Origin: Welwitschia mirabilis
Taxonomy: Eukaryota > Gnetophyta > Gnetopsida > Welwitschiales
Assembly: GCA_051453625.1 (NCBI GenBank)
Contig: JBOZIK010000001.1
Location: 145,746,411 to 145,786,968 of the forward strand
Length of the DNA stretch: 40,558 nt
Reading direction: 5' to 3'
Within the stretch, counting starts at the first letter, position 1. The number at the start of each line of letters is the position of its first letter. Made by a program: the position numbers and the translations under genes. This document shows, in pieces, positions 21,635-33,016 of this stretch. The notes under the pieces were generated by a model, which saw only the letters and a list, made by a program, of their open reading frames with translations, was not told the origin of the DNA and ran no database searches.

Positions 21635-23015
21635 TGCAAGATTTGACATTCCAAATAAGTATAATTGATTAATTTAGCATAAGAAGAAATATTACAAGCA
21701 TTATTTTATCACATATTAATGTATTCTATTCTTTTTACTATTTTTCATGAAATTATGAACTTTCCTTTAATATGAGCGAGTGTATTAGTACCTTCTAAAG
21801 AACTGTGTCCGAAATGAAGAAATTTCAGCACCAAATGCTAGTGATTCTATCTAGGACTACTGGTGTTACCATCCTTTTGAGGTAGATTATTGTAAAACTC
21901 ACATTCCTACATTATTTCAATAAGTTCATTATAATTAACATATGAGCTCAGTTAATTGTAATATAGAATAAATCTTTAAATGGCATCCATTGATGATGTC
22001 ATCAATAATAAGAGGATAGGTCATCACCATCTTTGCATAAGAAGATAAAGAATCTTCCTTTGTGGTCAATGTCAGTAATGTAAACTTTCTTTGTATGTAA
22101 CTACTCTTAAATAATTCCCCTGATGTGTTCAACCATTTAACACATCATGATAATACCTAAAGCAATCATGATAAACCTCTCTAAACCTTTCCTCATCTAT
22201 AAAACAGCCTTAAGCCCTCCTTGTAATGGATCCTTTGGTTGGCTTAAAGTGGGAAATACTTAAAGGCTAGGACATGATTATAGTCTAATCATCTTTCTTG
22301 AGGGAAGAATGATTTAAGGCTAGTTGAGAAGTTCTTTTTTATGTCCTCCTTCATTTGATGTAATGTATATTCATTATATATGTTAAAATATGAATTGATT
22401 TAAATCCTTTTGATTATTATGGCATAATTCATTTGACATTTGTAATATTTAGATAGAACTAGTTCTTAAATAGGTTTCATTCTTTCATTGTTAATGTATA
22501 GAAATAGATATTGGCATTTTTAGTTGAATATTACTCAATTGTTACATTCTTTTGCATCAAGCAAGTTGTTTAAAGTTACTTCTAGCCTATTGTAATCACT
22601 ATCATTTAACAGATCTTTTGCACATTTATTCATACTTTTTATGCTTATGAAGGGCTATGATGGATTAGTTAAATTGGATAACTTACCAACACTCATTTGG
22701 TATATGATATTGTGCCTTTATGCTAGTCATTAATGACTTGATGATTTAGTTCATTTTTTATAATATAGAAATCATTAAAGAAAAGATGGAGTGAAGGATA
22801 AATCACTTAACCTTTGGATCACTTCATTTTCTTTCATCAATAATCGAATATCACTTTCTTCTTAACTTTTTTATTTTTATTTTGTTTAAGTTTTTATTTT
22901 AAGTTAGAATAATTATGTATTTTTTGATTAATTTACCACATATATCCTTATAGAAGAATGATACTAGGATTTTAACTAGTCAAATCTGGTTCACTACTAT
23001 ACATAGAATAAATTT
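21635..23015 (+). mobile_element. LTR C (5' LTR)
   Basis: Homologous to LTR A and LTR B. It starts TGCAAG; similarity to the other two LTRs begins here while the upstream sequence is unrelated. TATAAAA is at 22198-22204. The 3' end (ACATAGAATAAATTT) abuts the primer-binding site. Confidence 0.7.
22198..22204 (+). promoter_or_regulatory. TATA box of LTR C
   Basis: TATAAAA in a CTCATCTATAAAA context that is shared with LTR B (CTCATCTATAAAAAG) and decayed in LTR A. Confidence 0.55.
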
Positions 23016-23033
23016 TAGTATCATTGTTGGAAA
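23016..23033 (+). promoter_or_regulatory. Decayed tRNA-Asp primer-binding site
   Basis: TAGTATCATTGTTGGAAA lines up without gaps to TGGCGCCGTTGCCGGGGA, the site complementary to the 3' end of plant tRNA-Asp. Nine of 18 positions match, and all nine mismatches are C-to-T or G-to-A. It lies exactly where the primer site belongs, next to the end of LTR C, and is preceded by TTT as in related plant elements. Confidence 0.7.
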
Positions 23034-26000
23034 TATTGGCATAGTATTTTTTCAAGAAAACATGATTTTATTCTTGTAATATTTTTATTTAGGTTTTATT
23101 TTTCTAGCAATGGATATTGATCCTTTTTCAATCAAATCCAAACTAGTTTTTTCCTCTTTTCTTTGTGTATTTTCTTTTTCTTCTAGTAGTGGGTATTATT
23201 CTTTTCTAATAAAATACAAACTAGTCCACATTGTTGATTTTAGCTTTCAATCTAACATTTGAAATTTTCTTTTTACATCTGATATTACATATTTCAAGTC
23301 TAACAACTTTCCTATAGGTGTAAACAAAACTGAGATCTAAATGCAAAAACCTAGACTCTAATTACTTGTTTTGTGTGATTTATGTTTTTGACTTTAAATT
23401 AAATTTTTTATAAACGTTTTATCTCTAATCTAGTTTTTAATTTTATTTTAAAAAATTAAAAGTATATAGGTTTATTTTCCTATGGTGCAAATTCTTAAGG
23501 TATAATCATTTTGGAATTTTGTCAAATTTTTCTAAGACTTCTCAACTTAAAACTTTTTGTATGAGTTAAAGAAGAATTTTGTTCTTTTTAGACTATTTTT
23601 CTTCAGATCACTAATGTTGTTTCCTTAAATCACTAGTACCATAGGCTTTATTATCTTAAACGCTCTATGAATTTACTTAAAACCTCTTGTGAATTCTATA
23701 AAACTTTCCTAATTACAAGCTTCATTTAAGACTCAAAAAAGTCAAGAAAATGTGAATCTTTAATCTAAATAGTAAGTAATTTTTTTGAAACCTAGTAATG
23801 AGTTGAGCATATAATTCATTTCAAACACCTTTTGAGTTTCCATTTATCTATCCCTATAGTTTTTAAAACCATGATTAATTCAAACACACTGTAGGATACT
23901 TCATTTAATCTAGAAAAATCTTTAAAGGGTACCTTTAATTTCATCATAAATAGATCAATTTCTTTCTAATAATTAATTTCAAGATCTTTATATTAACCCA
24001 TAAAGTTTGAATTTATACCCATCACTATCTTTTATAGTCTATATCATCCATCCTCATTCTCATATTCATCATTCTTTAATTCTTATTCTTCATCTTCCTT
24101 TCCAAATCCTTTATTATTTTATTTTCATCCATCACCTTAATATGTCTAAAACTTCACCTCACCTTCACTCAAAATACCTTTCAAGTATTTTTAGAAGGTA
24201 CTGCCAAATCTTCTTCTAATACACTTCAATTCCATTCTTAATATTTAAAAGAAATCTCTAATAAAACAAAGTAAAACATTAATAAAATCCTATAATAAAT
24301 AGCTTAAACTAATGATCAAATCCTTAGGGTTGTTAATAAAAAATGAGAAGAATAAAACATTCTTACATTCCATAAACCCATAAGCTTAAATACCTTTAAA
24401 GGAATTAATGAGGCTATAATCAATGACATCCAAACCAAATCCATTAGGAATAAGGAAGAATTTCTTGAAATAACCTATGATGAAACATATGATAAAGAGA
24501 ACCTTGAGTTTCAAAATTCCTTAGAGAGTGATCAAGTTAGTGCATATACATTATTCTTTAGACAAAAATTAAGACATTTGATGATGATCAATTAGTAAAA
24601 AGTGAGAAAACATTGGAAGGAGATGACAATCTAGAAAGTTACTCAATAGAGGATGAATTAATAAGTAACTTTTATAAGTAAAACATTGAATAACAACCAT
24701 TTTCACTTGCACAATTACATGAGAAAGAATACCTTTAAAACTTTGACAAAGACAAAAAAATTAGCCAAGAGCTTTTTTATTATCATCCTTTGAGAAATCT
24801 ATATTTTTTTTTCAATAACCTATTAAGCCTATTATGTCATTGTCATCTTTATTCCTTAAGAAAGACCTAAGCCTTAATGAAGAAGATAAACCTCTTATAG
24901 AATCATTTTCTAATACTCTTCTATATGATCATGTACTTTTTCTAATGGTCTTCACACATCTTTATCTTTACCTTGTAATAATTTCTTACATGAATTATTA
25001 AGCAAACATAGGAAGACTAAAGGATGGAATATTTATAATTGAATGTATTAATTATATTACTAATGTTGATGTTCTTCCAATTTTTATGAATTCATGCATA
25101 ACTTTTATAAGGATTCTTTCTCATCATTGAATGCTTTGTATAATTTTAATTTATCATTCAATCTTAACACTCATCATTTTGAACCTTCATGGATGCAATA
25201 CCTTGAAAACTTCTTATCTAAATTTTTAGTTTCTTTGTGTGCTTCTAAATTAGATTTTTAGTTTGGAATATATTTTCCTTTTAGAATAGATTTTGATTTG
25301 GAAAAAATAAAAATGCTAAAACATTTTGTGTTTGATGACATTTGATGGCTTAAACTACCTAAGTACTACTACTCATATAATCATTACCTAAAACATTTTC
25401 ATTTGGAAAATTAAAAATTCCACCCATGACACCTAATAAACCATCATTACCTCAAATCCCATTCCCCATTCATTTTACTTTGGATTCATCTCCTGGAGTT
25501 CATCAATCATTCTCCCCTTTCATCCATCTACAATTTCCTAAATATTAGATGATCCTGATTGATGGCCCTTAAATGAGTAAACTATTAAGAAGTGATTACA
25601 TTGTTATTATGAAAAATATTTTTAAGAAAAAAGTTTTTCTTATTTTTGAGTTAACTTGTTAAGATTAGTTTTACTTAAGGTATTTTAATTTGGAAATATA
25701 ATTGAATTAAGATGGAATTTACTTTTATGATAAGTTAATTATTTTTAAAGCATTTTATGGGGACAAGATTTACCTTGATTAGGCTAATGAACTAATGACC
25801 TCTTCATGTGCATTAAAAATTACTAAATATCAAAAGAAGTAATTAAAATAAAATGAAATACCTACTTCCTAAAAAGCACATTATTTATTAATAAAATTAA
25901 AATTAGGTTTAGTTAACTACATCAATGCTATGGACACTAGGTAGCAATGTAGGTTTAATGATTTATTTTATGACATGTCCAACTACACTGAGATTATAAA

Positions 26001-26738
26001 CACTTGTTGGAAATCTAGCACTTACTCCCTCATACATTAACATACATAACTCTATTGGAAGAAGATTTCATAATAATAGATATCCAATTAGATCAAAATT
26101 CTTGAAAAAAGAAATAAAGCATGATTGTAGAAAAGGTAAATTAAAGTGAAAAAGATTGAATTTATAGATTCTTACGTGTTTACTTTCTTTGACTTATATG
26201 CTTGAAGATTTTCTTAACTAATTTTTGATTTATTTTAGATTTACTTAGAGGATATTTATTTATATAATATTGAAAAAAATTTAAATTTATAATAAAATTG
26301 ATAAAATTTTTAATAAATGTGGCCATTAATCTAGGTATTCTATCTTGTAAATTCGTAGATGTTGCATGTTTTGTATTCCCTAAGAACTACATTTTAGTTT
26401 AAGCCTTGCATTGTGTTTTATTTAAATACATACATCAAATCATTTGCAAGCCTTGTATAAAAATCATGTAATGTAATTACCTTATTCTTAAAATTTTTAT
26501 TTTAAATTTCCTATATCTTTAACTTTGAGGAGAAGGTTTAAGTTTAAGTAGAGGATATGACATCCATTTTTATATAATTCTTTTAATTTTATTGCTTGTT
26601 CATTAAAAATTGATAAAACATTATATCAAAAATGTTATATCATCTTCATACTTAACATTTTTACTAGTCAAGTTTTTCATGTTGGTCATTTCTTTATAAA
26701 TCTTTTGCTAATGGACTAGTAAACATCTAGTTAGGGGA
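23034..26738 (+). other. Interior of the pol-less element, including segment X
   Basis: A leader of about 1.1 kb runs to an ATG at 24141 that opens a short frame (MSKTSPHLHSKYLSS, then a stop after 25 residues). Segment X (24440-26340) carries remnants such as NSLESDQVSAYTLFF (about 24509-24553) and LEGDDNLESYSIEDEL (about 24615-24660), parallel to copy A. No enzymatic motif of a retrotransposon polyprotein is seen. Stops occur in every frame. Confidence 0.5.
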
Positions 26739-28178
26739 TGCATTTACATGTAAAAATTGACATTTTAAACAAGAATAATTAATTAATTTAACATAGGGAG
26801 AAATATTAAAATGGATTATTTTATTCAATATTAATGTCTTATACACCTTTTATTTTTTTTAATAAAATTATAAACTTTTTTTTTAACATTAACAAGTGTA
26901 TTACTAACTTATGAAGAATTGTGTCCAAAATGAAAAACTTTTAGCACCAAACATTGATATCATCAGTTAGGACTATTGGTGCCATTGGACTTTTAAGTAG
27001 ATTATTGTAAAACTCATCTTTCTACATTATTGTGGGGAGTTCATTACAAATAACTTATGGGCTAATTCAATAAAATAAATCTTTAAACCTAATGACACTT
27101 GGTAGAAATATAAGATAACACATCATAGTGACATCAAGCAATAATGAGGATGATCAACTAGAAAAAATATGACATGCATCCATTGGTTGCATCATCAATA
27201 ATTAGAGGATATGTCATCATCGCATTTGCATAAGAATACAAATAATCTTCCTTTATGGCTACGTATCAAAAATTATAAACTTCCTCCTTATATAACTACC
27301 CGTAAGTAATTCCTTTATGTAACTGCCCACCTAATGCATCATGATAATCCTTAATGCAATTATGAAAAATATCTCCAAGCTTTTTCTCATCTATAAAAAG
27401 GCTTTGAGTCCTCATTGTAATGGAGTTTTTAATTGGCTTAACATGGGGAAGATTTAAAGCCTAGGATGCCATGGCATTCTAATCATTTTTCTTGGTTGTA
27501 GAATGATTTAAGAAGAGTCGATAAGTTCTTCTTCTTCATATACTTATGTATATTCATTTCAAATTTCAATATAATAGATGGTTTAAATCCTTTCATTATT
27601 ATTACATAATTTATTTAGCATTAGCAATATTTAGGTAGCATTGGTTCTTAATAGGCTTTATTATTTCATTGTTAATGCAATGGAAATAGGTATTACTAAT
27701 CTTTAGGTAAAGCCTACTCAATATTGAAGTTCTTTTACATCAAGTGATTTTTTTGAAGTTACTTCTGAACTATTGTAGTTACTATTGTTTAATGAACCTT
27801 ATGCACATTTATTCATATTTTTCATGCTTATGAAGGGCTATAAAAGATTAGTTAGACTAGATAACTTATCAACACTCATGTAATAAATGCAATTATGCCT
27901 CCACATTAATAGTTTATATTTTAGAATGTAGGAATCGTTAGAGGAAAGATGGAGTAAATGATGAATCTCTAGATATTTGGAGTAGTTCATTTCCTTATGT
28001 CATCAATGGAAGATCACTTTATTCTTAAATTTCTAATTTTTATTTTTTAGATTTTTTATTACAAGTTATAATAATTATGTATCTTTTAATTAAGTTACCA
28101 TATATATCCCTGTGGATGAGAGATACTAGGTTCTTACTTAGTTAACTCTAGTTCATTGCATTCTGTAGAATGGATTTT
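26739..28178 (+). mobile_element. LTR B (3' LTR)
   Basis: Starts with TG after TTAGGGGA, and aligns with LTR C to its end (TAGAATGGATTTT against TAGAATAAATTTT). TATAAAAA is at 27392-27399. It is followed directly by inverted segment X. The sequence after it does not resemble a primer site. Confidence 0.7.
27392..27399 (+). promoter_or_regulatory. TATA box of LTR B
   Basis: TATAAAAA in the block CTCATCTATAAAAAGGC. A transcript from here would run rightwards into the inverted X fragment and be antisense to segment X. Confidence 0.55.
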
Positions 28179-29605
28179 AAAACAACGCTTTTAAGAATAG
28201 GATAATCACATTATATGATTTTTATATAAGTCTTGAAAGTAATTTAATGTATGTATCTAGGGAAAACCACAATGCAAGGCTTAACTAAAATGCAATTTAC
28301 AGGGAATACAAAACATGCAACATCCACAAATTCACAAGATAGAATATCTAGATTAATGGGCACATTTATTGAAAATTTTATTAATTTTATTCTAAATCTA
28401 AAGTATGTTACAATGTCATACAAATAAAATATCCTTTAAGTAAACCTGCAAGCAATTAAAAATTACTTAAGAAAATCTCCAAATCCTACCTTTTTCATTC
28501 CAATTTACCTTTTCTACAATTATGCTTTGTTCCTTATTTTAATCATTTTTATCTAATTATTCATCCAATATTATGAGATATTCTTCTAATAGGGTTAAAA
28601 AGGTTGATGTATCAAGGAATTAATGTTGTATTGCTAGAGAGTATTTATAACTTCAATGTAGATGAACATGTTAGAAAATAAATCCTAAGAGCTACATTAC
28701 TAGCAAGCATTCACAGCCCCCATGCAGTTAAATAAATCCAATTTTTAATTGATCAATAGATAATTTGCTTTTTAGAGAGAAGTTATTTCATTTTTTTCAT
28801 TACTCCTTCTCATATTCAATAATTTTAAATGCACATAAACTGGTCATTAGCTCATTAGCCTAATCAAAACAAATCTTGTCCCCATAAAATGCTTTAAAAA
28901 TAACTAACTTATCATAAACATAGATTCTACCTTAATTCAATCATATTTCCCAATTGGAAGACCTTAAGTAAAACTAATATTAATAATTTAACTTGAAAAT
29001 AAGCAAAAACCCTTTCTTGAAAAACTACAAATAAACTTGAATGCTACCTAATTTATAATAACATGTGTTCATTTATTAATGATTTATTTATTTAAGTGCT
29101 ATTAACCAAGCTTATCCAATCTCAGAAATTTGTAGATGGATAGAAGGGGAGAGTGGTTAGTGAACTAAGGTGAAGTTAAAGTGGAATGGATGGGTAATGA
29201 ANNNNNNNNNNTTGAGGCAATAATGGTTTATTTAGTTTCATGAGTGGAATTTGGGATTTCTCAAATGAAAATGTTTTAAGGAAGTGGTGATATAAGTGTT
29301 AGTGCTTAGGTGGTTTAAGGTGTGAAAGGTGATCAAGTACAAATATTTTTTAGAATTTTTATCTTTTTTAAATCAAAATTTATTCTAGAATAAAAATATA
29401 TTTCAAAAGAAAAATCTAATTTAGAATTACACAAAGAAATTAAAAATTTATAAAGGGATTTTCTAAGTATTACATATGTGAAGGTTTAAAATGATGAATG
29501 TCAAGATTTAATAATGAATCAAGATTATACAAATCATTTAATGATGAGAGAGAATCCTTATAAACATTTGTGCATAAATTCATAAAAATTAGAAGAACAA
29601 CAACA
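28179..29605 (-). repeat. Inverted copy of segment X
   Basis: Reads on the minus strand as a diverged copy of 25075-26505. For example, the complement of 28290-28330 gives GATGTTGCATGTTTTGTATTCCC, present almost unchanged at about 26358, and 29520-29600 corresponds to 25075-25150. It begins exactly where LTR B ends. Together with copy B it forms two arms of about 1.4 kb separated by about 1.7 kb. Confidence 0.8.
29202..29211. other. Assembly gap, 10 N
   Basis: Ten ambiguous bases in the inverted X arm. The homologous stretch near 25450-25460 shows that little sequence need be missing. Confidence 0.95.
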
Positions 29606-30214
29606 TAGGCCCATGGTAAATAATTAAAAAGGTAAAAACATTAGGAAAAAATATTTCTTAAAGAAATAATTGAAGAAGGTTTGATGGATTTTAATTCAAG
29701 AACTCCAATAAGAAAGAAAAGTTAATTTCCAGAGTAGAACAAGATGTTTTTTTAGAAATAACTATTTCTTATTCTCATTCTTTTTAAACTTTAGTCAATT
29801 TCAAAAATAATTTAAATAGCATGTCCTCCTCTCCTTTACCTATTTCAATTTTCTTAAATACAACACCTTTTTTAAAATCTTAAATTCTTAACTCTCCTCC
29901 TTTGAACCATTCAATCTTTTAACCATTTATTACATCCAACACTTCCTTAAGATATTAATTTAGGTAATATTTAGATCCATTATGATTTACAATGTTAGAA
30001 ACTTCTAGTTTAAATGTTACTCTCTAAGACATATTAGCTAATAAAAATAGATAATTATAAAACCTTTTTAACCTATCAACTAAATATGATGTGGATCTCA
30101 AAAATTTGAATGCTTACCCTACCTTTTTAGGATAGCATAATGAGGATTTCTTTTAACACATGGTAGAAATTGAACAACTCATCCTCACTTTATACAATGA
30201 CAAAAATAAAATTT
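29606..30214 (+). other. AT-rich leader-like stretch before gag-pol
   Basis: No coding motif was recognised. It separates the inverted X copy from the first gag remnants and may be the leader of the gag-pol element. Confidence 0.35.
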
Positions 30215-30819
30215 TAGGTAGGGCCTATTTGATATATCCATTTTACCCTTAGAGGAAAGGAAAATAATTGACTTAAAACCATTCCACACAAAATCCTTGA
30301 GAGTTATAATCAAGTGTAAGAAGTTTTTATTAAAATATTCATGCATGAGACAATCATGAGAAAGATAAGAAAATAAGTAATCCACTTTTAATAATACTCT
30401 TATGAATATTATGTCATAACATATGAGAGATTTTGATTATTGCATCTTCTAACTCAATGGAGGAATTTTCAAAAGAAGAACTCATAAATCATTTCTATAG
30501 TGGATTGAAAAGCCAAATCAAATAAATTATAAATTTTTTGTATGATGGAAATTTACTTCATTTGATATTAGGTAATGCTTAAAGTCTATTAGAATACATT
30601 ATAAAAAGAAGTGAAACTTAGCCTAAACCTACACCTAAAGAAACTAAAATTTTGGGTCAAATGCTTAAAGATATGAGTAAGGAATGACATAAAGAAGAGA
30701 AACTAAATTTTAACATCCTTCTTAGTGATCTCACTAATACTTTAGAAAATTACACTAGTTCATTAGAAAATGTAAAGATTCTAAATCAATAATCTTGACC
30801 TTTAATTTATTTTATTTAA

Positions 30820-30861
30820 TGTGCTATATGTGAAGATAACTCTCACTCTATCAAGGAATGT
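30820..30861 (+). other. CCHC zinc-knuckle remnant of gag
   Basis: Codons read CAICEDNSHSIKEC with C, C, H and C all kept at canonical spacing. This fixes the nucleocapsid part of gag and the reading direction of the element. Confidence 0.85.
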
Positions 30862-32952
30862 TCCATTTTATCAACTTATAGAGAAGTCATATATGATGAA
30901 GTAAGCGCATTCAACTATAGGCTAAAAAAACTCTAGAAATAACCAATAATATCCACCAAGAAATAATGGATATTTGACATCTTTTAAACCTTCATCTAAC
31001 AATAGATTTAGAAGTAACAACTTTCAATCTAATTTTTGCAACTTTAATAGGATTTATTCCATTAGAGATTCTATGGATGATTTAAATATGCATGAAAATA
31101 CAAATAAAAATTTAGAAAATGATAATGAGAACTTATGGAATCTCATTGACATCCTTCAATAAAGCATGCTAGGGAATCAAAGATCTAAAGGATTACTTGC
31201 TACTTAAACTATCCCAAATTACAATAATGTAAAGAAAGATTAGAAAGCAGTCACAAGAGATGGACATAATACTACTTCTCTTGAAGAAATCTTTGCTTCT
31301 TCCAAAAAGATAAGAAACTAAATCATGAAGATAACATTTAAGATTCTTAATGAGATAAAATTCCCTCCAACATAAAGCCAAAAATTCAATACATAACATT
31401 AATAAAAAAATGGCTACTACTCCATGGAGGGGCAGACTAAATACCAACCCAACTTATGATGAACATTTGAAAGTAATCATGAATAATGTTAGTATCAACT
31501 TACCATATTGGAAGATATTTCAATATAATTCAAAATACACCAACATATGGAAGAACTCTATGAGAAGAAATAAAAGAGTACAATATCAAGTAAAGTATTT
31601 TTTACCTAGTCTCTTTACAACTTGGTTATGAAAAAATGTTTTAAGTTTAAAGACCTATGATCTGCCACTGTAAGTGTTATTTTAGAGAAAAATAAAATGA
31701 TTAATAAAGTTCTAATTAACATAGTAGTAGGTTTTAATGTCATACCCTTACACATTTGTAAGAAATTTGTATTGGAAGAAAGAATAGAACCTACTAAAAT
31801 AGAGTTGAAATTCGAAAATGTAATAACAAGGAATCTAAAGGTATAATCAAAGACTTAGTCATAAAAATTGAAAAATCATTCTACCCTATAGATGTGGTTA
31901 TTGTTTAAGTAGAACATAATGGAGGATACCCTTCAAGAGAATTTTATACAACTTCACCCATTGTGCTATTGATACTTGCTCAAGAATGATAAAATGTCGT
32001 ATCAGTAATAAAACATTTTGCATCAAAGTATTTAATGGATTAAAAAACCATAGGAAACGAATTAAGATTTAAAGAAATAACTAAATCCTATATGTTAGTC
32101 CAACATCACCCCTTAGAAGAAATGTGCCTTTCATTACATGATTCCACTTTAATTGATGGCAAGAAGGAATGATGCATCATCTTGAAAAGTTTAATTTCCT
32201 ATAATCCATGTAACCTTAATTAATATCTCTTATATAACCCTTAAAATTAAAAATTCATGAATAATTTAAACCTATATTTTATTATAATAGTTTACATGTT
32301 AGATCTATTAAAAACCTTTTACATTAAGATGGGTATTCCACATTCATGAAGGATAATCATGAACTCAAACTTAATGAATTATCTAATGGATTAAAATTCA
32401 AAATTTTAAATGATAACTTAAAAAAAACACTAATCATTAATGATTTTCTTTATGCTCCCTAAAAAAGTATCTTGATTTAACTTTTGACTTCAAAATTAAA
32501 AGCTTTTACTTAGAATTATAAAAATCTAGATGTCATATCCTCCTACATTATCCAATACAAGATCTACTTAGAAGATAATGAAAAGCCATTAGAATACCCC
32601 AAAGAAGGCTTAATCAAGTCCTTAAGCAAGTAGTAATAGATGGAATCACTAAACTTATGCATGTCAGTATCATCTATGCTATTTTGATAGTGAATGAATT
32701 GGCCCTCTTATACTAATACCAAAAAAGGAAGAAAAATGATGAGCATGCATTGCTTTTAAAAATCTTAATGATGTCATTAAAAAAAATTATTACCCTTATC
32801 CTTTTTTAGATTAAGTTATTCATAAAATTGAAGGTCATGCTTATTATTATTTTCTTGATGAATATAGTAGAAACAACCAAGTATGCATAGCCAATAAAGA
32901 TCAAGCCAATATCTCTTTAACCATTCTTTTAGGTACCATTGCTTTTGAAAGA

Positions 32953-33016
32953 ATGCACTTTAGCTTTTGTAATGCTCCTAGAATATGCACTTTATCTTTT
33001 GTAATGCTCTTAGAAC
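32953..33016 (+). repeat. 32-bp tandem duplication inside RT
   Basis: Units at 32953-32984 and 32985-33016 both start ATGCACTTTA and differ at three positions. Thirty-two is not a multiple of three, so the duplication shifts frame just before the catalytic FRDD box. It arose after the gene was already free to decay, or it killed this copy. Confidence 0.9.

Larger units (their letters stand above)
21635..28178 (+). mobile_element. Pol-less LTR retrotransposon (LTR C, short interior, LTR B)
   Basis: Two LTRs of about 1.4 kb in the same orientation bracket an interior of only about 3.7 kb. A decayed tRNA-Asp primer site follows LTR C directly. TTAGGGGA, a polypurine remnant, precedes LTR B. The interior has a long leader, an ATG at 24141 with context TAATATGTC, and acidic segment X, but no reverse transcriptase, RNase H or integrase trace. 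It is therefore a non-autonomous element or an internally deleted one. A tRNA-Asp primer is typical of the Athila/Tat group of Ty3/gypsy elements. The 5 bases before LTR C (TTAAA) and after LTR B (AAAAC) do not match, so no target-site duplication is evident. Confidence 0.65.
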
